Shown: in pieces, positions 1 to 8,297 of the stretch
Layout: each line of letters begins with the position of its first letter
Numbering within the stretch: the stretch's first letter is position 1
Origin: Paenibacillus tuaregi
GTDB lineage: Bacteria; Bacillota; Bacilli; Paenibacillales; Paenibacillaceae
Direction: 5' to 3'
Assembly (NCBI RefSeq): GCF_900086655.1
Contig: NZ_LT575476.1
Coordinates: forward strand, 453,308 to 517,307
Length of the DNA: 64,000 nt
Position numbers and translations under genes: made by a program
The notes under the pieces: model-generated
What the model was told of the DNA's origin: nothing
Database searches by the model: none
Seen by the model: the letters and a program-made list of their open reading frames with translations, nothing else

Positions 1-293
1 CGAAAGCGCTGCTGAATCATCCCAAGCTGATCATTCTGGATGAAGCAACCAGCTCTCTGGATGTCATTAATGAATCGCGGATTTCCGATTATCTCAAGTC
101 GGCAGGCTGTACACGAATTGTCATCGCCCATCGTCTGTCAACCATTAAAGATTCTGACCTCATTGTGGTTATGAAGAATGGTGAAATTGCCGAGCGGGGT
201 ACACATGCGGAGCTAATGATCCTGGGCGGTGTCTACTCGGAGCTGTACCGGACTCAGGCCGGTACGGAGAATGAAGCCTTAATGCTAACCTAG
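1..293 (+). CDS. ABC exporter, C-terminal end of the ATPase domain (partial)
   Basis: The reading frame is open from the window edge and ends with TAG at 291-293. The visible 96 residues are the end of an ABC nucleotide-binding domain: Walker B followed by the D-loop (LIILDEATSSLD), then the H-loop histidine in IVIAHRLST. This arrangement, with the ATPase at the very end of a long chain, is typical of fused membrane-ATPase exporters of the MsbA or bacteriocin-exporter type. The domain that would name the substrate lies outside the window. A small membrane peptide and a BcrA/B-like transporter follow within 200 bases, so a link to peptide or antibiotic export is inferred. Confidence 0.85.
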   Translation, partial: KALLNHPKLIILDEATSSLDVINESRISDYLKSAGCTRIVIAHRLSTIKDSDLIVVMKNGEIAERGTHAELMILGGVYSELYRTQAGTENEALMLT

Positions 294-308
294 AATGGAG
301 GAATTAAG

Positions 309-455
309 ATGCGGACGAAAAAAGGCTTGACGATGGTGGTATGTGTGGCGTTGGGACTCGTGATTGGCCTGATGATAAACCAGTTGTTGTGGGGTCTGCT
401 TGCGGGACTGGTCATCGGGGTGATCCTGGAATTCTCCGCGAATAAGAACGCATAG
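309..455 (+). CDS. Small hydrophobic membrane protein, 48 aa
   Basis: ATG at 309 follows GGAGG at 297-301, and the frame ends with TAG at 453-455. After a short basic head (MRTKKG) come about 37 mostly hydrophobic residues with regularly spaced glycines, enough for one long or two short membrane helices, then a polar tail. It lies 15 bases after the exporter gene and just ahead of an ABC ATPase gene, so all four genes may be co-transcribed. I do not recognise the family. The position would suit an exporter accessory peptide or an immunity peptide, but that is only inference from context. Confidence 0.6.
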   Translation: MRTKKGLTMVVCVALGLVIGLMINQLLWGLLAGLVIGVILEFSANKNA

Positions 456-479
456 CTTCGGAAGATGGGGGGGATCACA

Positions 480-1391
480 TTGCCGGATTATATATTGAGG
501 ACACATCAATTAAGTAAAATATATAAGCAAGATCAAATACTGAGGGACCTCAACCTGAATATCCGTAAAGGGGATATCTATGGGCTCATCGGCATGAATG
601 GAGCAGGTAAAACGACACTAATCCGCATTCTGGCCGGGCTGATTCCAAGCTCTGGCGGGACGGTGGAGCTGTTCGGAGAGACAGATCCCCGGCGGATCGA
701 ACAGCTGCGTGCGAAGATCGGGTGGCTGATTGAGACCCCTGCGCTTTACCTGAACCATACTGCATATGAGAATCTGGAGATGGAACGGATTCATAAGGGA
801 ATTCAGGATCGGCGGGAGATTGACAAGGTGCTGGAGATTGTGGGACTTAAGGAAGCTGGCAGCAAGAAAACGGCCGATTTCTCTCTGGGCATGAAGCAGC
901 GGCTGGGGATTGCCATGGCACTGCTTGGTGACCCGGAACTGCTGGTGCTGGATGAGCCGATTAATGGCCTTGATCCGGTCGGGATCGCCCAGATGCGGGA
1001 GCTGCTGCTGGAGCTGAACCATAGATACGGGATCACGATCCTGATATCCAGCCATATTTTGACCGAGTTAGCCCAGATAGCGACTACGTATGGCATTATC
1101 AATAATCATACACTGATTGAAGAGCTTTCGGCTGAGGAGCTGAATAAGCGCAGCAAGCAGTATTTGGCGATCAAGTCGAGGCCGGTGGAGGATACCCTTA
1201 AGGTGTTAACCACCAAGCTGAATACCAACCGGTTCGAGGTCGTCGGCAGTACAGTGCTGTTATATGATTATTATGCGGAGTCCGGCAGGGTGGCCTCCGT
1301 CCTGTATGAGAACGGAATCTCAGTAGAGGAGATCTCCTGTAAGGGACAGGATTTGGAGCACTACTATATGGGACTGCTTGAAAGGAAATGA
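480..1391 (+). CDS. ABC transporter ATP-binding protein, BcrA-like
   Basis: A cytoplasmic ATPase subunit that would power the membrane partner encoded next. Walker A is GMNGAGKTT, the signature region is FSLGMKQRLGIAMAL, and Walker B is LLVLDEPINGLDP, followed by the H-loop in ISSHILTELA. The roughly 90-residue C-terminal extension after the ATPase core is usual for BcrA/NatA-type two-component ABC transporters, which remove bacitracin or lantibiotics or give immunity to them. I prefer the TTG at 480, because a G-rich Shine-Dalgarno-like run (467-474) sits five bases before it. An in-frame ATG at 465 has no spaced ribosome binding site. The gene is followed by its permease after four bases. 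Confidence 0.85.
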   Translation: MPDYILRTHQLSKIYKQDQILRDLNLNIRKGDIYGLIGMNGAGKTTLIRILAGLIPSSGGTVELFGETDPRRIEQLRAKIGWLIETPALYLNHTAYENLEMERIHKGIQDRREIDKVLEIVGLKEAGSKKTADFSLGMKQRLGIAMALLGDPELLVLDEPINGLDPVGIAQMRELLLELNHRYGITILISSHILTELAQIATTYGIINNHTLIEELSAEELNKRSKQYLAIKSRPVEDTLKVLTTKLNTNRFEVVGSTVLLYDYYAESGRVASVLYENGISVEEISCKGQDLEHYYMGLLERK

Positions 1392-1395
1392 GGCC

Positions 1396-2130
1396 ATGGG
1401 AAATCTAATCCGAGCTGAACTGTACAAGCTTAAATCGTCCAAAATCCTCTATATTATGGTGATTCTTCTGACGCTGCTGTCGCTGGCGATTTCATATTGG
1501 TTCAGAACTTATTCCGGGCAGCGGATGATGCTGCTCGTATTTGAGATTCAGCTCATGTTCCCGCTGATTATTGTGATCGGGCTGCTGGGAGCCAGCTTTA
1601 TCTCGGGGGAATACAAGTCGGGCGGGTTTAAGAAATATATTTATTTTGGCCATAACCGGGGGCGGATTCTTCTGTCCAAAAGTATTGTGTACCTGCTGGT
1701 GATTCTTCTGCTGAGTGTGATCATGCCTCTGCTCACCACCCTCATTAATTCGGGATTGAACGGATTTGGGGGAACGACCCAGGCAAGCGCGGGGGTTATA
1801 ATATTCAGAACCTTTGCGCTCAGTCTGCTTGTTTACGTGGGCGTGGGGGCGGTGGCTTTTCTGATCTCTATGCTGTTCAAGAACAGTCTGGCTACCATAG
1901 GGGTGTTCTTCGGACTATACAACCTGTATGTCATCCTGCAGGCGGTTGCGATGAAGAGTGAGATCTTCCGGAGCATTTACGAGAAGACGATTCTAGGCCA
2001 AATCGCAGTTGCATCATCGCCGAACATTACGGCATATCAAATCTGGCAGTTGATTGTGGTGGCGCTGCTGACCATTGCGTTGTCTTTGCTGCTCAGCGTA
2101 TATTGGTTCAGGCGCACGGAAATCAAGTGA
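1396..2130 (+). CDS. ABC-2 type permease subunit
   Basis: A 244-residue integral membrane protein with about six hydrophobic segments, and the partner of the preceding ATPase. It opens MGNLIRAELYKLKSSK, the short basic lead common in ABC-2 permeases of the BcrB and NatB type. A conserved GASFISGEYKSG stretch lies between the second and third helices. ATG at 1396 has GAGG just upstream (1390-1393). An upstream in-frame ATG at 1378 overlaps the ATPase gene and has no good ribosome binding site. The substrate cannot be read from the sequence. Confidence 0.8.
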   Translation: MGNLIRAELYKLKSSKILYIMVILLTLLSLAISYWFRTYSGQRMMLLVFEIQLMFPLIIVIGLLGASFISGEYKSGGFKKYIYFGHNRGRILLSKSIVYLLVILLLSVIMPLLTTLINSGLNGFGGTTQASAGVIIFRTFALSLLVYVGVGAVAFLISMLFKNSLATIGVFFGLYNLYVILQAVAMKSEIFRSIYEKTILGQIAVASSPNITAYQIWQLIVVALLTIALSLLLSVYWFRRTEIK

Positions 2131-2175
2131 TGGAAATCAAGTGAATAGAAGAAAAGGAATATGAATATGGAATAA

Positions 2176-2244
2176 GGCCTCTGAACCTCTGAACCTCTGA
2201 ACCTCTGAGCCTCTGAGCTGGTTATGGTTCGGAGGTCTTTTTTT
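2176..2244 (+). terminator. Intrinsic terminator whose ascending arm is tandemly repeated
   Basis: The descending arm (2226-2237, GGTTCGGAGGTC) pairs over 12 positions with GGCCTCTGAACC at 2176-2187, with two G-T pairs, and is followed by seven T (2238-2244). The ascending arm lies in five tandem copies of an 8-base unit, CCTCTGAA or CCTCTGAG (2178-2217), so several left arms compete for one right arm. Confidence 0.7.
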
Positions 2245-2369
2245 GCGGCATGATTCCTGCTGAAATCGGGTAATACGGGGTAGGAGAGTACTTCGTCCAT
2301 TTTAGTCAAAAGTATACAGAAATTAATCCTATAAATTTAGTCGAGATTATGTTACAATAATCCAGCAGT

Positions 2370-2500
2370 TTCTTCTTCAAGCCATGGGAGGGGCTGAAAG
2401 GCCCGGGTTTGAGGACGAATACACCACGAAATGGTGATGAACTGAGGACAGGTAGACGGAAAGTCCCTGTTACAGTTCACCTTGGTTCAAGCCATACAGA
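2370..2500 (+). promoter_or_regulatory. Candidate structured leader before tcyP, class unknown
   Basis: This stretch between a weak promoter-like site (TACAAT at 2353-2358) and the cystine symporter gene can fold into several hairpins. GGGC 2391-2394 can pair with GCCC 2401-2404. CACCA 2422-2426 can pair with TGGTG 2432-2436 around a CGAAA loop. GAACTG 2439-2444 can pair with CAGTTC 2473-2478, enclosing ACAGG 2448-2452 with CCTGT 2466-2470. CACC at 2478-2481 can also pair with GGTG 2433-2436, so alternative folds exist. I could not match it to a riboswitch class or T-box that I know, and there is no clear terminator before the gene. Confidence 0.4.
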
Positions 2501-2530
2501 AGATTACATTTGAAGAGGGGGAGCGTAAAT

Positions 2531-3922
2531 ATGACTACATTCTGGGTCATTATTAACGTAGTTGTCATGCTGGTTCTGGTCGGAATTCTACTCTGGCTTC
2601 AGAAGAAGCACGTATCATTTACCAAGCGGGTATTTACTGGTCTTGGTCTTGGGGTTGTGTTTGGGGTTATTCTGCAGCTCGTATCCAAGCCGGATTCCGA
2701 CGTGGTTTCGAAGTCTGCGGACTGGTTCAATATAATTGGTTACGGTTATGTCGGATTGCTCCAGATGGTGGTTGTACCGCTGATCATGGTATCTATTATC
2801 TCGGCCATTATGAATCTTAAAGGGAAGCAGAATCTAGGTAAGATCAGTGCTTCGATTATCGCGGTGCTGCTGATTACTACAGCAATTGCTGCTTCCGTGA
2901 GTATTGTAACGAGCCTTAGCTTCAATCTTAAGGCTATCGAGATTCAAAAAGGCGACAAAGAGCAGCAGCAGGGAGTTAAGCTGGAACAGAAGCTGGAGGA
3001 TGTTAAGGATCTTACGATTCCGCAGCAGATTCTGGAGTTTATCCCTACGAATCCGTTCGAGGATATGACTGGAGCACGCCGGACCTCCACCATTGCGGTG
3101 GTTATCTTCTCCGCGTTTATCGGAGTGGCGGTGCTTGGATTGGATAAGAAGAAGCCTGAGCAGGCGGAAACTTTCCGCAAGCTGATTGATGCTGTATATG
3201 CTGTTGTTATGCGGATTGTGACCTTGGTGCTCAGATTGACGCCTTACGGTATTCTGGCGCTGATGACCAAGACGATCGCTACCACAAACGCCGATTCCAT
3301 TGTGAAGCTGATCAAGTTCGTGGGCGCTTCTTATGTGGCTCTCATTGTTATGTTCATTATTCATCTGATTCTGCTTGCACTGTTTGGTTATAATCCGGTG
3401 CGCTATGTTCGCAAAGTGCTGCCGACTCTGGTATTTGCCTTCACTTCACGCTCCAGCGCGGCTACAATACCGCTCAATGTGGAGACACAGACGAAGAAGC
3501 TTGGGGTATCCTCAGGGATTGCCAACCTTTCCGCTACCTTCGGGGCAACTATCGGTCAGAACGGCTGCGCGGGGATTTACCCAGCTATGCTGGCGGTAAT
3601 GATCGCGCCAACTGTGGGTATAGATCCGTTCAGCTGGGATTTCATCCTGACTCTGATTCTGGTGGTTACCATCAGTTCCTTCGGGGTTGCGGGTGTCGGC
3701 GGTGGAGCTACCTTCGCCTCCCTGATTGTGCTGTCCACTATGAACCTACCGGTAGCACTTGCGGGTCTCCTGATCTCGGTTGAACCGCTGATCGATATGG
3801 GACGTACTGCTCTAAACGTGAACGACTCCATCACCGCAGGCGTTATCAGCGGTAAGATCCTCGGCGAGAACGACAAAGATGTCTTCAACAGCGATGTGGA
3901 TCTTGACGTGGCTCACGCGTAA
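2531..3922 (+). CDS. tcyP: L-cystine/sodium symporter, TcyP-like
   Basis: A dicarboxylate/amino acid:cation symporter (DAACS family) of 463 residues. It closely resembles B. subtilis TcyP, which brings L-cystine into the cell as a sulfur source. Shared features are the N-terminal NVVVMLVLVGILLW helix, the FTSRSSAATIPLN re-entrant-loop serines, IGQNGCAGIYPAM, and the substrate-site SVEPLIDMGRTALNV near the C-terminus. I use ATG at 2531 after AGAGGGGG (2513-2520). A TTG seven codons upstream has no ribosome binding site. The gene stands alone with its own leader and terminator. Control by sulfur supply is known for tcyP in B. subtilis and is inferred here. Confidence 0.85.
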   Translation: MTTFWVIINVVVMLVLVGILLWLQKKHVSFTKRVFTGLGLGVVFGVILQLVSKPDSDVVSKSADWFNIIGYGYVGLLQMVVVPLIMVSIISAIMNLKGKQNLGKISASIIAVLLITTAIAASVSIVTSLSFNLKAIEIQKGDKEQQQGVKLEQKLEDVKDLTIPQQILEFIPTNPFEDMTGARRTSTIAVVIFSAFIGVAVLGLDKKKPEQAETFRKLIDAVYAVVMRIVTLVLRLTPYGILALMTKTIATTNADSIVKLIKFVGASYVALIVMFIIHLILLALFGYNPVRYVRKVLPTLVFAFTSRSSAATIPLNVETQTKKLGVSSGIANLSATFGATIGQNGCAGIYPAMLAVMIAPTVGIDPFSWDFILTLILVVTISSFGVAGVGGGATFASLIVLSTMNLPVALAGLLISVEPLIDMGRTALNVNDSITAGVISGKILGENDKDVFNSDVDLDVAHA

Positions 3923-3963
3923 GAAGATAGTTCGTATTCTATATAGTATTCCAATAGGTAGAG

Positions 3964-3997
3964 AAATCCCGGTCTGCATTTGCAGGCCGGGATTTTT
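3964..3997 (+). terminator. Intrinsic terminator after tcyP
   Basis: AAATCCCGGTCTGCA pairs with TGCAGGCCGGGATTT around a two-base loop (one G-T pair), ending in a T run. Confidence 0.85.
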
Positions 3998-4070
3998 GGT
4001 ATTTAACGAAGACAGGAGGAAGCCAGTTTACATTTAGATAATCATCTTAGTGACTTCCATTAATATCTAG

Positions 4071-4097
4071 CTAACATTACTATGACATGATTAGACA
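4071..4097 (+). promoter_or_regulatory. Pho-box-like hexamer repeats before the alkaline phosphatase gene
   Basis: CTAACA (4071), ATGACA (4082) and TAGACA (4092) are spaced 10-11 bases apart, resembling the TTAACA-type direct repeats bound by phosphorylated PhoP in Bacillus. Isolated TTTACA copies lie at 4027 and 4130. This fits induction of the following phosphatase under phosphate limitation. It is inferred from spacing and sequence only. Confidence 0.5.
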
Positions 4098-4156
4098 GTA
4101 TTCGAACGTAATTTAGATATTTTACACAAGATAGGATTAACAGGAGGAGCCTAGAG

Positions 4157-5815
4157 ATGAAGATGAGCGTGAGAAAGTCTTGGATGTTAGCTTTGGTTGG
4201 TTCGGTGCTTCTATCCGGTACAGGGGCGGGGAACCCGAAAGCTTATGCGGAGTCCGCTACCGCTTCAGATAAGCACGCGGTCAAGAATGTAATTATGATT
4301 ATTCCGGATGGAATGGGCAATACCATAACGAGCATGACCCGTTGGTATAACGGCGGAACACCGCTGACCGTCGATCAATATGCATCAGGTCTCGTAAGGA
4401 CCTATGCATCCGATTCGATTACGACGGATTCGGGGGCGGCGGCTTCAGCTTATGCGACAGGCCATAAGGCGGTGTCTGAGTCGCTAAGCATTCTTCCGGC
4501 CAAAGTAACTATGCCAGGAATCGCCAGCACGAAATCAGGCGAAGCTAACAAGCCGGTGCCGACGATTATGGAGGCTGCCAGGCTGGCCGGCAAGTCTACT
4601 GGACTTGTGTTTACATGCACATTGGATGATGCAACCCCCGACGCTTTTGCTACGCATGCAGTAAGCCGGAATGACTCAGAGAATATTACGAAGCAGATGG
4701 TTTATAGCGGCGTAGATGTGGTGCTGGGCGGAGGTGCCGCTCTGTTGAAGCCGGAAGGCAAGGAAGGTGGCGGCCGTTCGGACGGTCTGGATCTGACGAA
4801 GGCCCTGAAGGCACAAGGTTATGATTATGTAACAAGCAAGGGCGGTATGGACAAGTCACAGTCCAATAAGCTGTGGGGCTTGTTCCAGCCATGGAATCTG
4901 GATGCGGATTTCGACCGCAATCCGAAGCAGCAGCCGAGTCTGGCAGAGATGACAACCAAGTCGTTGTCGATTCTGTCCAAGAATCCGAATGGCTTTTTCC
5001 TGATGGTAGAAGCCAGCGATATTGACACGTTCGGTCATGAGGATGATCCGGTTGGTATGGTCAGCGAGACCCTGGCCTACGATAGAGCGGTAAAGGTCGC
5101 TATGGATTTTGCAAAGAAGGATGGGAATACCGCAGTTATCTCCATGGCGGATCACAATACCGGCGGATTGTATCTGTCGAGCTATGATTCGGCGAAGCAG
5201 TTTGGCGCCGTAATGAAGAAGGCAAAGCTGACCAACCACGCTATCCGCAGCAAGATCAGCAAGGATGGTTCTAATCTGAAGCAGGTGCTGGAGCAGTGGT
5301 ACGGTTTGTCGGGACTGAGCAGCAAAGAGCTTGCCGAGATTAAGGGGGAGTTGAAGAAGGAAGAGGGTGACTTCTCCGGGGCTATTGGCCGCAAGCTGGG
5401 GGAGAAGGCTGGAATCTCGTTCGCTCATGAGGACCATACCTCGGAGGAAGTGGTTTTGTATGCCTACCATCCGAACAATTTCAAGCCAGCTGACTATCTT
5501 CACAGCGGTGTAATTCAGAATACAGACGTTAACAAATATGTGCAGTATATTACCGGTCTTAATCTAGATGAGCTGAATAACAAGCTGTATGCCACAGGAC
5601 ATGACATCCGCGCGCTTGGGGCCGCTGTGAAGTTTGACAATTCGGACAAGGCTTATCCAACCGCTGTCATTGAGAAGAATGGGACCAAGATCCGGCTTGC
5701 TGTGAACAAAAATTATGCCCTGGTGAACGGGCAGAAGAAGACACTGGAAATTCCAACGCTGCTGATTGACAACAGATTCTGGGTTTCCCGGACGGTACTT
5801 GAGTTGTTGAAATAG
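4157..5815 (+). CDS. phoA: Secreted alkaline phosphatase with C-terminal stalk-like domain
   Basis: Hydrolyses phosphate monoesters outside the membrane to release inorganic phosphate. The 552-residue protein begins with a signal peptide (basic head, hydrophobic core, likely cleavage after KAYA). Alkaline phosphatase superfamily motifs follow in order: IIPDGMGN with the metal-binding Asp, TTDSGAAASAYATGHK with the nucleophile Ser, DIDTFGHEDD, SMADHNTGG with Asp and His ligands, and AHEDHTSEEV with the last His. About 50 residues at the end (AVIEKNGTKIRLAV to the C-terminus) resemble the copper-amine-oxidase-N-like stalk domain common in Paenibacillus secreted proteins. ATG at 4157 follows GGAGGAG at 4142-4148. 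The gene symbol is by family only. Confidence 0.88.
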   Translation: MKMSVRKSWMLALVGSVLLSGTGAGNPKAYAESATASDKHAVKNVIMIIPDGMGNTITSMTRWYNGGTPLTVDQYASGLVRTYASDSITTDSGAAASAYATGHKAVSESLSILPAKVTMPGIASTKSGEANKPVPTIMEAARLAGKSTGLVFTCTLDDATPDAFATHAVSRNDSENITKQMVYSGVDVVLGGGAALLKPEGKEGGGRSDGLDLTKALKAQGYDYVTSKGGMDKSQSNKLWGLFQPWNLDADFDRNPKQQPSLAEMTTKSLSILSKNPNGFFLMVEASDIDTFGHEDDPVGMVSETLAYDRAVKVAMDFAKKDGNTAVISMADHNTGGLYLSSYDSAKQFGAVMKKAKLTNHAIRSKISKDGSNLKQVLEQWYGLSGLSSKELAEIKGELKKEEGDFSGAIGRKLGEKAGISFAHEDHTSEEVVLYAYHPNNFKPADYLHSGVIQNTDVNKYVQYITGLNLDELNNKLYATGHDIRALGAAVKFDNSDKAYPTAVIEKNGTKIRLAVNKNYALVNGQKKTLEIPTLLIDNRFWVSRTVLELLK

Positions 5816-5846
5816 GATGCTTGAAGCAGTACTATTGAAATAATAG

Positions 5847-5880
5847 AAATGCCCGGGTCCATTTGGTCCCGGGTATTTTC
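5847..5880. terminator. Terminator between convergent genes
   Basis: TGCCCGGG and CCCGGGTA pair around a ten-base loop. A T-rich tail lies on the plus side and an A-rich flank on the other, so it may serve both the phosphatase gene and the convergent regulator gene. Confidence 0.7.
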
Positions 5881-5924
5881 TATTTATGCGCGGACCAGTC
5901 AGTCCGGCTATACGTGCACACAAT

Positions 5925-6845
5925 TTATAGCTTGTACTTCTCCGTCAACCGCTGGATATGTCTTTTGAATTCAACAATTAACTCTGGCGGCCCTAGAAGC
6001 GTTACGTGATAGCTGTAGCTGAGGATGATCTGGATAGCCCGCTCGGTAGAGAAAAAATGGGCGGTAACCGACAGGGACCCGTCCGGGTTCTCGAGTACTT
6101 CATCAAATCCAAATTCGTCACGGACCCTAGTTCTGACCTCAGGGCTGAATTGGAGGGAAGCTTTGACTTTTGAATAGTCGGCCTGTCCCATGAACTGGCG
6201 CTCTACATCCTGAAGGGTAAAGCTTCTGCGGGTAAACGGCTCCTCCAGGAGGTGAAGCTTGAGGATGCGGGAAAGCCTGAACACCCGAATGGCCGATCTC
6301 ATCCGGCAGTACCCGTACAGATACCAGACATAATTTTTGAGGAAAAGTCCCATAGGCTCTACGGTCCGCTCCGTCTCCGTCCCACGGTTGTCCAGGTAGT
6401 TGAACCGGACTACACGCAATTGTTTGACTGCCTGCTGAAGGGGGCCAATCTTCTGTCTATCATTTGGCGTAGGAGTGAAGTCCAGGTCTACACTGGCGGT
6501 GTGAGCCTCCGTCGGTCTGCCGGGAAGCATGGCTCCGATCCGGTCCATGAGCCCATCAATCCCGGAATCGCTTGTGGCGGATCTTGCCCCGCGCAGAGCC
6601 GAGTAAATGGACGAGAGATCATCCAGGGAGAGCACCTGCTTGTCGACCCGGTAGCCGGGGAGAATCTCGTAGCCTCCTTCAGATCCGGGATAGGAGACAA
6701 CGGGAATACCCGCAAGATTGATCGATTCCATATCCCTGTAGATCGTCCTTAAGGAGACCTCAAAGCGTTCCGCCAGCTCGGTTGCGCTGACGCGCGGCTG
6801 ATTGAGCAGAGTCATTGTGATGGCCAGCAGCCGATCCAGCTTCAT
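5925..6845 (-). CDS. DeoR/YafY-type HTH regulator with WYL domain
   Basis: A 306-residue transcription regulator. An N-terminal winged helix (about 1-60) contains LLNQPRVSATELAERFEVSL and RTIYRDME, and the C-terminal part has the WYL ligand-sensing core (around NYVWYLYGYCR, residues about 175-190) and a WCX-like end. ATG at 6845 has AGGAGGA upstream on the minus strand. A longer frame reaches 6959 but has no comparable site. Proteins of this group usually sense nucleotides or small ligands and control neighbouring genes. The minus-strand genes downstream start about 1.2 kb away, so no target is evident. Confidence 0.8.
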   Translation of the reverse strand: MKLDRLLAITMTLLNQPRVSATELAERFEVSLRTIYRDMESINLAGIPVVSYPGSEGGYEILPGYRVDKQVLSLDDLSSIYSALRGARSATSDSGIDGLMDRIGAMLPGRPTEAHTASVDLDFTPTPNDRQKIGPLQQAVKQLRVVRFNYLDNRGTETERTVEPMGLFLKNYVWYLYGYCRMRSAIRVFRLSRILKLHLLEEPFTRRSFTLQDVERQFMGQADYSKVKASLQFSPEVRTRVRDEFGFDEVLENPDGSLSVTAHFFSTERAIQIILSYSYHVTLLGPPELIVEFKRHIQRLTEKYKL

Positions 6846-7097
6846 GGGGGTTCCTCCTCTCGTGTTGTGCCTTGTTTTTTCACAAGGGTATACTTCTTGC
6901 CCGATATGTACAGCGCTGTATTCCTTTAATTCTATCTGTAGTATGCGGTTATGGGGCACGGAGGCGGAAGCCAGGGCGGCGTTCTCATCCCTCGCAAGTC
7001 ACGTTATTACATTACTGTCCTATGATTTTTTAACGTCACTTTGGCATCTAAAGAGCAGCAACTAACCTATATCTAAACACGAATTAACTACCTCATC

Positions 7098-8249
7098 TTA
7101 TACTGGCTCTTTGAACTGTATATTGTAAGATACGGCATCAGCTTCCGCAAACCTGAGCAGACGTTCGCCTTCCTCTGCAAGGCTTTTCTTTACGTTGGAC
7201 GTAAGCGGCTTGAAAAGTTCAATTACCAGCCCAGCCTCGCTGCGCTTCCGCTTAATTCTCCAGACTCCGGCAACAAAACCATCCAACAGGACCGTAGAAC
7301 GGATTATGCCGTTCACGGTGAACACGCGGCTTCGGTAAGAACTCTCCAGTATGCGTGAACGATCCACATAAGACAGCAGCATGTTATCAAACTCGCCGAG
7401 AAATCTTGGCGGGCAGGGGGTGTCCTGTTCCGGACGCGGCGCGCCTGGGAGATCGTAGAGGAGGGTGCCCTGTTCATCCTGGAAAACGGCGAGCTGGGGA
7501 CGAAGCCGGTCTATAACCTTGCCGAGTCTCGTTAGTCCTGACCAGACTTGAATGTCCTTGACCGAGGCTGGCCCAAAGGCGGCAAGATACCGCAGAACCA
7601 TTCGCTCCGTGGAAGGATTGGTCTCAAGCTCTTGCCCAAGCCAAATTTCGGAGGAGGTGTGCAGCGCCTGGCCGCTCTCTCCCCAGATCCCACGGGGAGG
7701 AACCTGCACAAGCGGGACAAGCGTGCGAACCGCAGCCGACAGTGCGGCGGGATCAGCCTCGGGCCAATGATCCTTAAGCTGCTGCCCTAGTTGATGGAGG
7801 GATATTGGGCCGGACTCCACAAGTTCCCTTCCTGCGGCTGCCAGCTCGTCAAGGTTGATGCCGGTCAGCTTCTTGCCGAAGCTGCCGCTCAGGCTGCGGT
7901 CCAAGGCGGGCTGCAGCAGGGGCCGCAGGTACAGGGCATCACGCCCGGACACCAGATGAAGGGTCGATCGCATCAGCGCTATGCGGACGGCGCTCCTGTT
8001 CAGGAGGAGACGGGAAAGCTCCTTCTGCCGGAATTCGGCCAGCCGGGTCCACAGGGCGAAGTAAGGCGCACTGGGACTCTGCGCCTGGAGACCGGCTAAC
8101 CGTTCAACAGCTTCAAGAGCTGGGAGCTTCGCCCGTTCAAGCAGCATTTGTCTGGCGAGAAGCGCCCGGTTCAGGGCACCGGTACCAAGAATAGGTGGTT
8201 GAGGCGAACTAGAGTGACTATACATTTGAGGGGAGATATCCGGGATCAT
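7098..8249 (-). CDS. Winged-helix DNA-binding domain protein (HTH_42, YcaQ-like)
   Basis: A 383-residue member of the winged-helix family that includes E. coli YcaQ and Streptomyces AlkX/AlkZ relatives, DNA glycosylases acting on interstrand crosslinks or bulky alkyl lesions. Visible traits are LQAQSPSAPYFALWTRL near residue 55, the LMRSTLHLVSGRDALYLRPLLQP stretch, RYLAAFGPASVKDIQVWSGL, and FDNMLLSYVDRSRIL followed by a predicted domain ending at the C-terminus. The start has AGGAGG eight bases upstream. It lies next to an epoxide hydrolase gene on the same strand (about 50 bases apart), so a shared role against reactive compounds is possible but unproven. Confidence 0.7.
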   Translation of the reverse strand: MIPDISPQMYSHSSSPQPPILGTGALNRALLARQMLLERAKLPALEAVERLAGLQAQSPSAPYFALWTRLAEFRQKELSRLLLNRSAVRIALMRSTLHLVSGRDALYLRPLLQPALDRSLSGSFGKKLTGINLDELAAAGRELVESGPISLHQLGQQLKDHWPEADPAALSAAVRTLVPLVQVPPRGIWGESGQALHTSSEIWLGQELETNPSTERMVLRYLAAFGPASVKDIQVWSGLTRLGKVIDRLRPQLAVFQDEQGTLLYDLPGAPRPEQDTPCPPRFLGEFDNMLLSYVDRSRILESSYRSRVFTVNGIIRSTVLLDGFVAGVWRIKRKRSEAGLVIELFKPLTSNVKKSLAEEGERLLRFAEADAVSYNIQFKEPV

Positions 8250-8297
8250 TGACTGCCTCCTAACTAGGCTAAGTTACCGAAGCGTACGCAGATTAGA

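Noticed and set aside
2441-2475. Hammerhead-like CTGAGGA followed by GAAA in the tcyP leader
   Set aside because: The bases between the two core motifs cannot form stem II and no proper cleavage-site triplet and stem arrangement follows.
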